Shown: piece by piece, positions 8,949-17,174 of the stretch | Numbering within the stretch: the first letter of the stretch is position 1 | Layout: the number at the start of each line of letters is the position of its first letter | NCBI RefSeq assembly: GCF_016623585.1 | Contig: NZ_JAEHFY010000028.1 | Span: 1-35,443, forward strand | DNA: 35,443 nucleotides | Reading direction: 5' to 3' | Source of the DNA: Pedobacter segetis | Lineage (GTDB): Bacteria; Bacteroidota; Bacteroidia; Sphingobacteriales; Sphingobacteriaceae | Translations under genes and position numbers: made by a program | Notes under the pieces: generated by a model | Seen by the model: only the letters and a program-made list of their open reading frames with translations | Told to the model about the DNA's origin: nothing | Database searches by the model: none

Positions 8949-10133
8949 ATGGCAACGTTAGAAAAATTAAAACTGAGCAAGCAATTGCTCTCTGCAATGG
9001 CAAATGAAGGGTTTTTGACTCCAAAAGAAATACAAAGCAGATTGTTTCCTCGTATAAACGGTGGTGAGAATTTGGTGGCAATTGGGCCCGACGGATGCGG
9101 AAAGACCACTACTTGCGTTTTAGCGGCTTTAAATAAAATCAAATTTATAGAAGAAATAGCCCCCAGGATATTGTACCTGGTGCCAGATATTGAAACTGGC
9201 GAAGCTGTTTTAGATACTTTTCATACCTTAAACAGGAACAGGGATCTAAGGATAATGGGCTTATTTGCTGATGGCGCAAGCATTGATGCACAGGTTCTAG
9301 AACTTACGGATGGGGTTGATGTAATTGTTGCCACACCCGATAGGGCTAGAGCCGCCTATTTAAAATTAGGTTTAAACCTGAATAAAATTTTATTTTTTGT
9401 GGTTGATGATGCCGAATTGATCGTGAAAAAAGGATTGACTTTGCCTACCGTAGAATTGGCCAGGGGGATCAGGAAATCGCAATTTATAGTTTGTAGTTCT
9501 GTTTGGCATGAGCGGTTGCAAAAAATGGTAGAAACCATTTTAGAGAACCCCAATTTTGTTGAGGTAGAAGATTTAGGCGATCAGCAGTTAAATACGGTAG
9601 AACAACTATTGTATCAAGTACCCAATTTTGGCACAAAGATAAGCCTAATTCAGTTGCTTTTAACAGATAAAGAAGTTTTTGAGAAGGTTTTGGTTTTTGT
9701 GAACACCAGGTTTACCGCAGAAACCATTTTTAAAAACCTAGATAAAGATTTTAATGGTGAGGTTGCGGTTTATAAAGCAGGGGGTATTACAGAATACAGT
9801 TTTGATGATACCCAAGATTTTAAATTATCGCCAAAGTTTAGGGTTTTGGTGATTGCCAATGAAGATGTTTTAGAAGTGCAAGTATCAGATTTCCCTTGCC
9901 TCATCCATTTAGATATACCAAAAGATGCTTTGACCTATTTGCAAAGAATGCTGATTAAGGAAAATACACAAACCGATCAATTATGCTTAACTTTTTGTAC
10001 CGATTTGGAGCTTGCCGATATTAAAAGGCTAGAGCAAAAGCAAGGTAAAAAAATGCAACAGATGCAATTGCCAGATGATTTATACATCGTTAAAGAAAAA
10101 ACAAAAAAGAAAGCATTTAAAGAAGAAGGCTAA
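8949..10133 (+). CDS. DEAD-box helicase-derived protein with degenerate motifs
   Basis: A 394-residue two-RecA-lobe protein of DEAD-box ancestry. Motif I is intact (GPDGCGKTTT, Gly46 to Thr55, Lys52), and a TPDR motif Ib follows VDVIVA. Motif II reads D153-D-A-E instead of D-E-A-D, motif III is SSV instead of SAT, and the C-terminal lobe lacks the HRxGRxxR arginine finger (the equivalent region reads YLQRMLIKENT). The motif Ia PTREL equivalent is PDIET. It may bind ATP, but helicase activity is doubtful. A Q-motif-like segment, GFLTPKEIQ, is at residues about 21-29. The lysine-rich tail (KEKTKKKAFKEEG) could contact RNA. The stop overlaps the stop of the convergent PAS gene. The family is clear; loss of activity is inferred from the missing residues. 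Confidence 0.85.
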   Translation: MATLEKLKLSKQLLSAMANEGFLTPKEIQSRLFPRINGGENLVAIGPDGCGKTTTCVLAALNKIKFIEEIAPRILYLVPDIETGEAVLDTFHTLNRNRDLRIMGLFADGASIDAQVLELTDGVDVIVATPDRARAAYLKLGLNLNKILFFVVDDAELIVKKGLTLPTVELARGIRKSQFIVCSSVWHERLQKMVETILENPNFVEVEDLGDQQLNTVEQLLYQVPNFGTKISLIQLLLTDKEVFEKVLVFVNTRFTAETIFKNLDKDFNGEVAVYKAGGITEYSFDDTQDFKLSPKFRVLVIANEDVLEVQVSDFPCLIHLDIPKDALTYLQRMLIKENTQTDQLCLTFCTDLELADIKRLEQKQGKKMQQMQLPDDLYIVKEKTKKKAFKEEG

Positions 10134-11491
10134 CTGTTTTTTTTAATTGCCAGTTCTTTGATCACTTCGTCTAATTGTGTGGCGCTCAGTTTTAGCTTCC
10201 TTTTGATGATCTCTATTTCATCCTTATCCGTCTCTATCTCTAATAAACTAACCAGCCCTAAAATATTTGCCAATGGCAAGCGCATTAAATGAGACTGAGA
10301 GTAATAAATCTCTGTGAGTAGCTCGTTTTGCGAGATAATTGTTTCCTCAAAGCTTTTCCTTTCTGTTATATCTTGGATAATCCCCTTTATCCCAACAATT
10401 TTATCGTTATGGTACATGGCCTCGCCGCTGATGATAACCCATTTATTAACCTTTTTGGCAGAAATGAATTTAAGTTCTAAATGATAAGGCTTTCCTTCTT
10501 TGATGGTTAAATCAATAGCGTCTTTTATCAACTGCCTATCATTTGGTAAAAAATAATTCAAGCTGTTATCTAAGTTAAATAAACCGATGCTGTTATAAGG
10601 TAGATCATGTATTTCATAAACTTCTTTTGTCCAAGTTGCTTCTAGAGTTTTAAGGTTTAATTCCCAACCGCCCAGCTTGGCTATGTTAGCACTTTTTTCT
10701 AAAAGCTCTTTTTGCGTCTCTAATAAGTTTATGTGCTTTTTTCTCTCGGTAATATCTGTTATTACGCCCCAAACCAAGGGTTTACCCGTCCAATCTTTAA
10801 ATATCAGCTTGTTGATGTAAACAGGTATCAGGTTTTTTTCTGCATCGATCAGTTCAAACTCAAAAGCGGTGTTTTTACCTTCTTTTTCTAAAGCTGTTAA
10901 AAGTTCTTTGGTAGCCTTCCAGTTTTTGTTTTCTATAAATTGGTAAAGGTTGTAATCAGTAAAATTTTGATGCTCTATTTTTAGAAGCTTGCAAAAAGTA
11001 TCGTTAGCTAAAATTAATTTACCATCTAGATCATGTAAAATTATAGCTAGGCTAGAGGTATCAAACAAAGCTTGGTACTGTTGCTTACTCCCCTCTAACT
11101 GTAAGTTAAGCTGCGCTATCTCGCTTCTTCTGTTTACCTTTTTGGTAATATCAAAACCGATGCAAGAATACTCCATAGGTTTTTTATCCTCATCCAACTC
11201 TAGCGTAAATTCCCATTGCGTAAAAAATATCTTATCGTCTTTTGCGGGCTTTCTTAATTTTACTGCAAATGCTTTTTCTGGGTTTTTCAAACATTTTTGT
11301 ATAATGTCTAAACAAAGCTGATGGTCTTCTTCGCAAATGGTTTCAAAAGAATGGACACCAATGTAATCTTCATATTTATATCCAAAATGATCACAAAAAT
11401 TTGGGGATAAATATTTGTAATTTCCCTCTAAGTCTAACTTTACATAAAACAATATGTTAGATTTTTCAAGGTAGCTACATTCTGCCTGCAT
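10130..11491 (-). CDS. Triple-PAS sensor protein with a histidine-kinase-like H-box but no ATPase domain
   Basis: A 453-residue, apparently cytoplasmic protein with no transmembrane segment. Three PAS/PAC modules follow one another (about residues 5-120, 135-250 and 260-380), each closing with a PAC signature (GFDITKK, GVITDITERKK, GIIQDITERKS). The last 60 residues resemble a HisKA dimerisation helix: SQSHLMRLPLANILGLVSLL with candidate phospho-acceptor His401. The protein then ends without the HATPase_c N, G1 and G2 boxes. It could be phosphorylated by a partner kinase, or signal only by PAS-driven dimerisation. The reading frame shows no sign of truncation. The stop codons of this gene and the convergent helicase-like gene share bases 10131-10132, so there is no room for a terminator between them. 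Confidence 0.85.
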   Translation of the reverse strand: MQAECSYLEKSNILFYVKLDLEGNYKYLSPNFCDHFGYKYEDYIGVHSFETICEEDHQLCLDIIQKCLKNPEKAFAVKLRKPAKDDKIFFTQWEFTLELDEDKKPMEYSCIGFDITKKVNRRSEIAQLNLQLEGSKQQYQALFDTSSLAIILHDLDGKLILANDTFCKLLKIEHQNFTDYNLYQFIENKNWKATKELLTALEKEGKNTAFEFELIDAEKNLIPVYINKLIFKDWTGKPLVWGVITDITERKKHINLLETQKELLEKSANIAKLGGWELNLKTLEATWTKEVYEIHDLPYNSIGLFNLDNSLNYFLPNDRQLIKDAIDLTIKEGKPYHLELKFISAKKVNKWVIISGEAMYHNDKIVGIKGIIQDITERKSFEETIISQNELLTEIYYSQSHLMRLPLANILGLVSLLEIETDKDEIEIIKRKLKLSATQLDEVIKELAIKKNS

Positions 11492-11526
11492 AATTTTTTG
11501 TTTTCTTTTAAGGATAAAAATAGAAA

Positions 11527-11571
11527 GGTTATCCTAAATTAAGTAAAAAATCAACTTAATCTAGTATAACC
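11527..11571 (-). terminator. Hairpin, probable terminator of the DUF2911 gene
   Basis: GGTTAT-c-CTA-a-ATTAAGT (11527-11544 read with single mismatches) pairs with ACTTAAT-c-TAG-t-ATAACC (11554-11571) around a 9-nt loop. On the minus strand the stem is followed by TTTCTATTTTT. It lies 26 bp past the DUF2911 stop and 36 bp before the PAS gene start, so it could alternatively be an operator or attenuator for the PAS gene. Confidence 0.55.
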
Positions 11572-11596
11572 CTCAAAAATCACTTATATCAAAGAA

Positions 11597-12115
11597 TCAT
11601 TTTACCTTAAACCCTACTTCTGTATTGCCCCAAAGTAATTCAACGTCGCCGTCATCCTCAATCTTGAAAGTCATTTTTTCCATAAAATCCTTTGTTTTTT
11701 CTGGCTTTACCATAATTCTTAGTGCATCGTCGGCCTCATTGTATTTTGTGCCCCATTGGTTCCAGGTTTTATTAAAAATAATTGTCCATTCCTTTTCTCC
11801 TGGTATGCTGTACAAGCCATATTTACCCGCTGCCAAAGCTTTTCCATTAATTTTTACATCTTTGCTTACCTCAAAAACGGTGGCTTCATTTGCGCCTGTT
11901 CTCCAAACTTTTCCGTATGGTACAAAATCTGCCGCCCCTATCATCCTGCCTTTAAGGGAAGGTTGGCTATAATCAATAGAAACCATAATGCCAGATTTTA
12001 AGGTTTCAGAAACTTTTGCGGGCGGGCTTGGTCTTTTGCTTTTATCTGTTTGTGCCTGCGTGGCGATGGCAAAAAGCATAAATGCTGCTACAGCAATAGA
12101 AAATGTCTTTTTCAT
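11597..12115 (-). CDS. DUF2911 domain-containing secreted protein
   Basis: A 172-residue protein with a clear signal peptide (MKKT start, hydrophobic core, cleavage after ATQA at about residue 21), so exported to the periplasm. Residues 30-170 match DUF2911, a Bacteroidota-typical domain of unknown function. Hallmarks are the central segment KVWRTGANEATVFEVSKDVK, then GKALAAGKYGLYSIPGE and WTIIFNKTWNQWGTKY. The length is normal for a single-domain member. It is probably monocistronic: the hairpin at 11527-11571 follows its stop, and its upstream neighbour is divergent. No catalytic residues can be assigned. Confidence 0.9.
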   Translation of the reverse strand: MKKTFSIAVAAFMLFAIATQAQTDKSKRPSPPAKVSETLKSGIMVSIDYSQPSLKGRMIGAADFVPYGKVWRTGANEATVFEVSKDVKINGKALAAGKYGLYSIPGEKEWTIIFNKTWNQWGTKYNEADDALRIMVKPEKTKDFMEKMTFKIEDDGDVELLWGNTEVGFKVK

Positions 12116-12313
12116 AATTATTTTTTTAAATATTTAATATAACCAAATTAACGTTTAAATTATCTATTTTATCTATCTATTTTATCATAAATTGGCAATA
12201 ATCATCAAATAAGCTGTTGATATATGGCTCAATTAACTTTCAATAATTTTTAATGTTCCATATTTGCAACAAATTGGTTATATGATTGTCTATAAGAAAA
12301 CGTTTGAAATTTA

Positions 12314-14653
12314 ATGATTGCTAAACAATACCCCTTCTTACTTTTGCTTTTTCTAGCTCTAGTTTTTAACATTACCGCTTACGCACAAAAGAACCCAGTT
12401 TTAAACGGAACAATTAAAGATAGCCTAACTGGCGAAACTTTGATTGGTGCCTCTGTTCAATTATCCGGCGCTTCCCAATCAGGCACTGTAACCAATGCTT
12501 ATGGTTTTTATTCTTTGAGTGTGCCCAAAGGAGTTTATAAATTGGTGTTCAGTTACGTTGGTTATCAAAGCGTTGTCCAAAATTTAGATATTAGCAAAGA
12601 TGCCCAAATCAATATCTCATTGGTTTCTTTAAACCAGCTTTCTGAAGTGGTAGTAAAGGCCGAGAGGAAAAACGAAAATGTGATAAGCGCACAAATGGGG
12701 GTTCAAAAACTAGATGTTAAGGAAATAAATAGTATCCCTGTTTTATTTGGCGAAAGAGACATTCTAAAAACCTTGCAATTGCTACCGGGGATCAAATCTG
12801 CAGGGGAGGGCAATAGCGGTTTTTATGTACGTGGCGGATCTACCGATCAAAACCTGATCCTGTTAGATGAAGCACCCGTATATAATGCCTCGCATCTTTT
12901 GGGGTTCTTTTCTACCTTTAATTCTGATGCCATAAAAGATGTTACCGTTTACAAAGGTGGCATGCCAGCGCAATATGGTGGGCGTTTGGCCTCTGTTTTG
13001 GATATTAAAATGAACGATGGCAATAAAAAAGAATATACTGTTGAAGGTGGGCTTGGGTTAATTGCATCGAGATTGAAAGTAGAAGGGCCTTTTAAGAAAG
13101 ATAAAAGCTCTTTTATGATCAGTGGGCGTAGAACCTATGCCGATGCCTTTTTGGCTTTATCGCCAGATAGCTCGATAAAAAACAATACGCTTTATTTTTA
13201 TGATCTAAATGCCAAGGCCAATTATCAGTTTAACGATAAAAACGTTTTGTACCTATCGGGATATTTTGGCCGAGATAAGCTAGGTTTGGGAAATACATTT
13301 GGCTTTGAGTGGGGAAACGCTACCGGAACTTTGAGATGGAACCATTTGTTTTCTAACCGTTTATTCTCTAACACTTCGCTCATTTACAGCAATTACAATT
13401 ATGTGATAGAGAACTTATTGGCCGATAACAATTTTAGGGTAAATTCTTCTATTAGGGATTATAACCTTAAACAAGATTTCCAATACGCTGCCAACAATAA
13501 CCACGATATTAAATTTGGCATCAATGCCATACACCATACCATAGCGCCAGGAAAAGTAACATCATCGGCAACATCAAGTGTTAACCAAACCACCATAGAA
13601 AATAGAAACGGCATAGAGTTGGCCGCCTATTTTTCTGACGAGTGGAAACTGAACGATAAAATAAACTTGGTTTATGGAACCAGGTTTAGCAATTTCACTT
13701 TATTGGGGCCGGGGCTTTTTAAAGATTATGATAAGCAGGGTAACGTAACAGATTCTGCCAATTTCTCCTCTACACAAGCGGTAGTAAATTACTTTAATCT
13801 AGAACCACGGGTTTCTGCAAGTTTTCAGATTGCCGATAATAAATCTATCAAAGCATCTTACACCAGAAATACACAAAACCTGCATTTAATGTCTAACTCT
13901 ACGGCAACATCTCCAACAGATTTATATATTATGAACAGCAATAACACCAAACCAGAAATCGCCGATCAGTTTGCTCTGGGATATTTCAACAATTTTAAAA
14001 ACGATACTTACGAGTTCTCTGCGGAAGTTTATTATAAAAAGATGCAAAACCAGATAGAATACAGAAACGGCACCGATTTAAGAGGGAACAAAAACGTAGA
14101 AGCAGATTTGGTTTATGGTGATGGTAGGGCCTATGGGATAGAACTGTTTCTGAAAAAACGATTTGGGGATTTTAACGGGTGGATAGGCTATACTTTAGCA
14201 AAAACAGAAAGACAGTTTGATCAAATCAATGATGGCAAATGGTTTAATGCAAAGCAAGATAGAACGCATGATTTATCTGTAGTTGCTATTTATAAAGCCG
14301 GTAAAAGATGGACCTTGGCCTCAACTTTTGTTTACAGCACCGGTACTGCGGTAACTTTCCCTAGTGGTAAATATCAATTAAATGGTTCTACGGTTTTTTA
14401 TTATTCAGAAAAAAACGGATACAGAACACCGTCTTATAACAGGTTAGATTTTTCTGCCACTTTAGAGCCTAAGATTAAACCGGGCAAAAAATACCAATCA
14501 AGCTGGTCTTTTGGGGTTTATAACGTTTATGATCGTAAAAACCCATTTTCTATAGATTTTAAAGAAGATCCAGACAATCCCAATCAAACGCAAGCCGTTA
14601 GAACGTCTTTGTTCGGTATCATCCCTTCTGTAACTTGGAACTTTAAATTTTAA
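12314..14653 (+). CDS. TonB-dependent outer-membrane receptor with carboxypeptidase-regulatory-like N-domain
   Basis: A 779-residue outer-membrane receptor. After a signal peptide (cleavage near ITAYA-QK, residue about 24) comes a CarboxypepD_reg-like beta-sandwich (LNGTIKDSLTGETLIGASV to about residue 110), typical of Bacteroidota receptors. A plug domain follows (about 130-230, with FYVRGGSTDQNLILLDEAPV), then a 22-strand beta-barrel ending in aromatic-rich PSVTWNFKF, the usual BAM signal. It is shorter than SusC (about 1000 residues) and is not next to a SusD. Its partner is the DUF4249 lipoprotein starting 2 bp after the stop, so the two are translationally linked. The transported ligand is unknown. 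Confidence 0.93.
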   Translation: MIAKQYPFLLLLFLALVFNITAYAQKNPVLNGTIKDSLTGETLIGASVQLSGASQSGTVTNAYGFYSLSVPKGVYKLVFSYVGYQSVVQNLDISKDAQINISLVSLNQLSEVVVKAERKNENVISAQMGVQKLDVKEINSIPVLFGERDILKTLQLLPGIKSAGEGNSGFYVRGGSTDQNLILLDEAPVYNASHLLGFFSTFNSDAIKDVTVYKGGMPAQYGGRLASVLDIKMNDGNKKEYTVEGGLGLIASRLKVEGPFKKDKSSFMISGRRTYADAFLALSPDSSIKNNTLYFYDLNAKANYQFNDKNVLYLSGYFGRDKLGLGNTFGFEWGNATGTLRWNHLFSNRLFSNTSLIYSNYNYVIENLLADNNFRVNSSIRDYNLKQDFQYAANNNHDIKFGINAIHHTIAPGKVTSSATSSVNQTTIENRNGIELAAYFSDEWKLNDKINLVYGTRFSNFTLLGPGLFKDYDKQGNVTDSANFSSTQAVVNYFNLEPRVSASFQIADNKSIKASYTRNTQNLHLMSNSTATSPTDLYIMNSNNTKPEIADQFALGYFNNFKNDTYEFSAEVYYKKMQNQIEYRNGTDLRGNKNVEADLVYGDGRAYGIELFLKKRFGDFNGWIGYTLAKTERQFDQINDGKWFNAKQDRTHDLSVVAIYKAGKRWTLASTFVYSTGTAVTFPSGKYQLNGSTVFYYSEKNGYRTPSYNRLDFSATLEPKIKPGKKYQSSWSFGVYNVYDRKNPFSIDFKEDPDNPNQTQAVRTSLFGIIPSVTWNFKF

Positions 14654-14655
14654 CC

Positions 14656-15444
14656 ATGAAAAGCAGCATATATTATCTATTGGCCTTAACCGTTTTGGCT
14701 TTTTCTTCTTGCGAAGATGTAATTGATTTAAAGCTAAAAAACGCAGCCCCCCAAATAGTTATAGAGGCAAACGTAGTTGATAACCAAAATTATCAAATCG
14801 TTAAAATTTCTAAAACCAAAAATTTTGATGAAGATAATTCTGTGGTAAATGTTTCTGGGGCTAATGTATCGGTTACAGAAGAAGGTGGGCAGGTTTATAA
14901 TTTTACAGAATTCTCGCCGGGTAATTATAAATCAGGTTTTTTTGTAGGTAAACACGGTAAAAAGTACACTATTAAAGTTGATGCAGATGGGCATACCTAC
15001 ACGGCCTTTTCTACCATGCCACAGCGGGTCAATTTAGATTCGTTAACAGTAACAGAACTATCGTTTTTTGGTAAAAAGAATAAATTTGTACAGGTTAATT
15101 TTAATGATCCGGTAAATATAAAAAATCAATATAATTACGTAATTACCGTAAACGATACTTTAAGAAACGCATATTATGTAGATGAAGATAGATTTAACGA
15201 TGGTAAAACCGTTAAGAACACATTGTTTACCTCTAGTCCAGATTTGAAAACGGGAGATAAAGTGTCGGTAGATTTCCAATGTATAGATTATGATATTTAT
15301 CGCTACTTTTTTGCCATAACCCAAATTAATGGCAACGGAGGGCCGCCAACAGCTCCTGCTAACCCAACATCAAATTTTGATAATGGGGCATTAGGTTATT
15401 TTAGCGCCCATACCAGTCAAAAAGTGATGGTTAAAATACCTTAG
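14656..15444 (+). CDS. DUF4249 lipoprotein, partner of the TonB receptor
   Basis: A 262-residue lipoprotein. The N-terminus has a short hydrophobic stretch ending in the lipobox LAFSSC (Cys at about residue 19), so it is lipid-anchored. The mature start EDVIDLKL.. and the following VIEANVVDNQN segment are typical of DUF4249, a family commonly found immediately downstream of TonB receptors like the one here. The ATG starts 2 bp after the receptor's stop codon, indicating one operon. By analogy with SusD it may act as a surface lid or ligand-binding partner, but that is inference from gene order. Its length is close to the low end for the family. Confidence 0.88.
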   Translation: MKSSIYYLLALTVLAFSSCEDVIDLKLKNAAPQIVIEANVVDNQNYQIVKISKTKNFDEDNSVVNVSGANVSVTEEGGQVYNFTEFSPGNYKSGFFVGKHGKKYTIKVDADGHTYTAFSTMPQRVNLDSLTVTELSFFGKKNKFVQVNFNDPVNIKNQYNYVITVNDTLRNAYYVDEDRFNDGKTVKNTLFTSSPDLKTGDKVSVDFQCIDYDIYRYFFAITQINGNGGPPTAPANPTSNFDNGALGYFSAHTSQKVMVKIP

Positions 15445-15452
15445 GTCTATTT

Positions 15453-15603
15453 AAGATTTAAGAAGCAAGTATCAAGAAGCAAGACCTTATGTTATGGCAA
15501 TCACATTTAAGATTTAAGAAGCAAGTATCAAGAAGCAAGACCTTATGTTATGGTGATTAAATTTAAGAGTTGAGATGCAAAAAACAAGTATCAAGAAGCA
15601 AGA
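15453..15603. repeat. Tandem repeat array, 56-bp period (family A)
   Basis: Three copies start at 15453, 15509 and 15565. The first two are nearly identical over the core TTTAAGATTTAAGAAGCAAG and the following ACCTTATGTTATGG. The third is degenerate but keeps ACAAGTATCAAGAAGCAAGA. Within each unit AAGAAGCAAG and ATCAAGAAGC echo each other, so the unit itself arose from a shorter word. Noncoding. Confidence 0.9.
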
Positions 15604-15620
15604 ACATATTTAATAGAAAT

Positions 15621-15850
15621 AATGAACTAATAAACCACAACGCAAAATACCAATGAACCAATGACTAGTGAACTAATAAACCACAACTCAAAACACCAAT
15701 GAACCAATGACTAATGAACTAATAAACCACAACGCAAAACACCAATGAACCAATGACTAATGAACTAATAAACCACAACGCAAAATACCAATGAACCAAT
15801 GGCTAATAAACTACAACACAAATACTAATGAACCAAATACCAATGAACTA
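15621..15850. repeat. Tandem repeat array, 46-bp period (family B)
   Basis: The unit TGAACTAATAAACCACAACG plus AAAACACCAATGAACCAATGACTAA starts at 15623, 15669, 15715 and 15761, exactly 46 bp apart, with one to three substitutions per copy. A decayed fifth copy runs to about 15850. The array fills the space between the DUF4249 gene and the convergent deacetylase gene and overlaps neither. Confidence 0.95.
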
Positions 15851-15855
15851 GAAAA

Positions 15856-16746
15856 CTAAAAACTATTCTTCATACTATTGTGTAAAGTTCTTGCGCTCCA
15901 ATAACCGCTGGCAATAATCCTTCTAATGGTAAATAAGGGGTCTTTTTCATCTCTTGAGGTAGAAAGTATGTAAGCATCCCTAAAGCCTCTTTTCTTTAAT
16001 TCTGGGATGGCTTCTTTGTTCCATAAACCAAAAGGATAAGCAAAATGATCAATTTTTTTCCCGGTAATATCCTCTAAAACCTTGGTTGGCTTGTCGATCT
16101 GTTTTGTCCAATCATCGCCAACTAACTTTTTAACGTTTTGATGGTCATAAGTATGGCTACCAATGGTATTGCCCTCGTCAGAAAGTTCTTTAATATCTGC
16201 TTTGCTCATGTACCTGTATTTACCGTTTTTCCCGATAGAAACCGTCATGATAAAATAAACACCTTTAAAGCCATATTTTTTCAACTCTTTGTTACCAACC
16301 TCAAATTGGTCATAATCGGTATCGTCAAAAGTTAGCATTACCGGTTTAGCTGGCAAGGCATCGCCATAAGCCAAATAATTATAATATTGATCGGGTTGTA
16401 TAGAATGATAACCGCTATCTGCCAACATTTTAATATGTTCTTTAAAAGTTTGTACAGGTATAATGTAATCTTTGGCAGATTTTGAATCTTTTGCCGTCCA
16501 ATCTCTAATTTGGTGATAGCACAAAACAGGCACTTGCTTGCGGGCTAAAATGGTAGCGGCATCAGCTATCTTTTTCCCATCGTGGTTTACCGTTTGGGCA
16601 ACTTCTTCGGTTTTGGCTTGCGCCGATGATTTGCTAAGGGTAGAATCCTGTACGCTTTCTGCAGATTTAGTTTTAGAATCGGAAGAATTACAGGCCGCAA
16701 TTAAAATTGTAGCGATAGCTGTAATGCTCAATATGATTTTTTTCAT
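15856..16746 (-). CDS. Polysaccharide deacetylase (CE4/NodB) lipoprotein
   Basis: A 296-residue lipoprotein of the carbohydrate esterase 4 family. The chosen start (ATG at 16746) puts a proper signal peptide MKKIILS.. with lipobox LIAAC at residues about 13-17 at the N-terminus. An upstream in-frame ATG at 16791 would add 15 residues and spoil it. After a Ser/Lys-rich linker the NodB domain begins with PVLCYHQI. Motif 1 is TFDD (Asp141 as catalytic base, Asp142 as metal ligand), and motif 2 is GSHTYDH (His198 and His202 as metal ligands). FAYPFGLWN supplies motif 3. It likely removes acetyl groups from an extracellular or peptidoglycan-related glycan. It is a single gene; substrate inferred only. 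Confidence 0.9.
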   Translation of the reverse strand: MKKIILSITAIATILIAACNSSDSKTKSAESVQDSTLSKSSAQAKTEEVAQTVNHDGKKIADAATILARKQVPVLCYHQIRDWTAKDSKSAKDYIIPVQTFKEHIKMLADSGYHSIQPDQYYNYLAYGDALPAKPVMLTFDDTDYDQFEVGNKELKKYGFKGVYFIMTVSIGKNGKYRYMSKADIKELSDEGNTIGSHTYDHQNVKKLVGDDWTKQIDKPTKVLEDITGKKIDHFAYPFGLWNKEAIPELKKRGFRDAYILSTSRDEKDPLFTIRRIIASGYWSARTLHNSMKNSF

Positions 16747-16901
16747 CAGATGATTTTTGAGTTTGAACGCAAAACTAAAACATATTTGCATGATTTTTAA
16801 AATGATTTTTGTACAAGGGCGATTTATCTCTATGAATAAATTTTAAGAATCATTCAAAATTTAACAATTTAAATAGATGTCTCCCTTATTTAAAACAAAT
16901 A

Positions 16902-16918
16902 ACAAATTTGTATATTTA
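16902..16918 (+). promoter_or_regulatory. Palindrome and AT-rich box upstream of the DUF433 gene
   Basis: ACAAATTTGT at 16902-16911 is a perfect 10-bp palindrome. It overlaps TATATTTA (16911-16918), a 7/8 match to the -7 consensus TAnnTTTG, 22 bp before the start codon at 16941. This arrangement would suit autorepression of a toxin-antitoxin operon, but such a short AT-rich palindrome can be chance. Confidence 0.35.
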
Positions 16919-16940
16919 TAAAATAAGTTTAAATTTTTTT

Positions 16941-17174
16941 ATGAGTTCAGTAATAGAAAGAATTACAATTTCTCCAAATGTTTGCCATGGCAAGCCAACT
17001 ATTAGAGGGTTAAGATACCCAGTTGAAAATATGTTAGAGTTACTGGCTTCAGGAATGACTATAGACGAATTGTTAATTGACTATCCTGATTTAGAAAAGG
17101 AAGACTTTTTGGCCTGCATAAAATATGCGAATAGATTGGTTCAATCAAAAAGTATTCATCTGATTGCTAAATGA
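16941..17174 (+). CDS. DUF433 protein, putative antitoxin
   Basis: A 77-residue protein starting at ATG 16941 (MSSVIERITISPN..). A longer in-frame start at 16908 would add 11 hydrophobic residues not expected for the family. The DUF433 hallmarks are present: ITISPNVCHGKPTIRGLRYP followed by VENMLELLASGMTIDELLIDYPDL, which forms a helix-turn-helix-like region. DUF433 proteins are commonly encoded just upstream of DUF5615 PIN-like proteins in predicted toxin-antitoxin modules. Here the stop overlaps the next gene's start by four bases (ATGA at 17171-17174), the usual coupling. The role as DNA-binding antitoxin is inferred from family and neighbour. Confidence 0.85.
   Translation: MSSVIERITISPNVCHGKPTIRGLRYPVENMLELLASGMTIDELLIDYPDLEKEDFLACIKYANRLVQSKSIHLIAK

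Noticed and set aside
8949-10133. Full ATP-dependent RNA helicase annotation
   Set aside because: Motifs II, III and VI deviate or are missing, so an active helicase claim is not supported.
12314-15444. SusC/SusD polysaccharide-utilisation pair with the GH2 gene
   Set aside because: The receptor is shorter than SusC, its partner is DUF4249 rather than SusD, and the GH2 gene is 3.5 kb away with unrelated genes in between.
15621-15850. CRISPR array (regular 46-bp period)
   Set aside because: The whole unit is repeated with no variable spacers, and no cas genes occur in the window; it is a simple tandem repeat.
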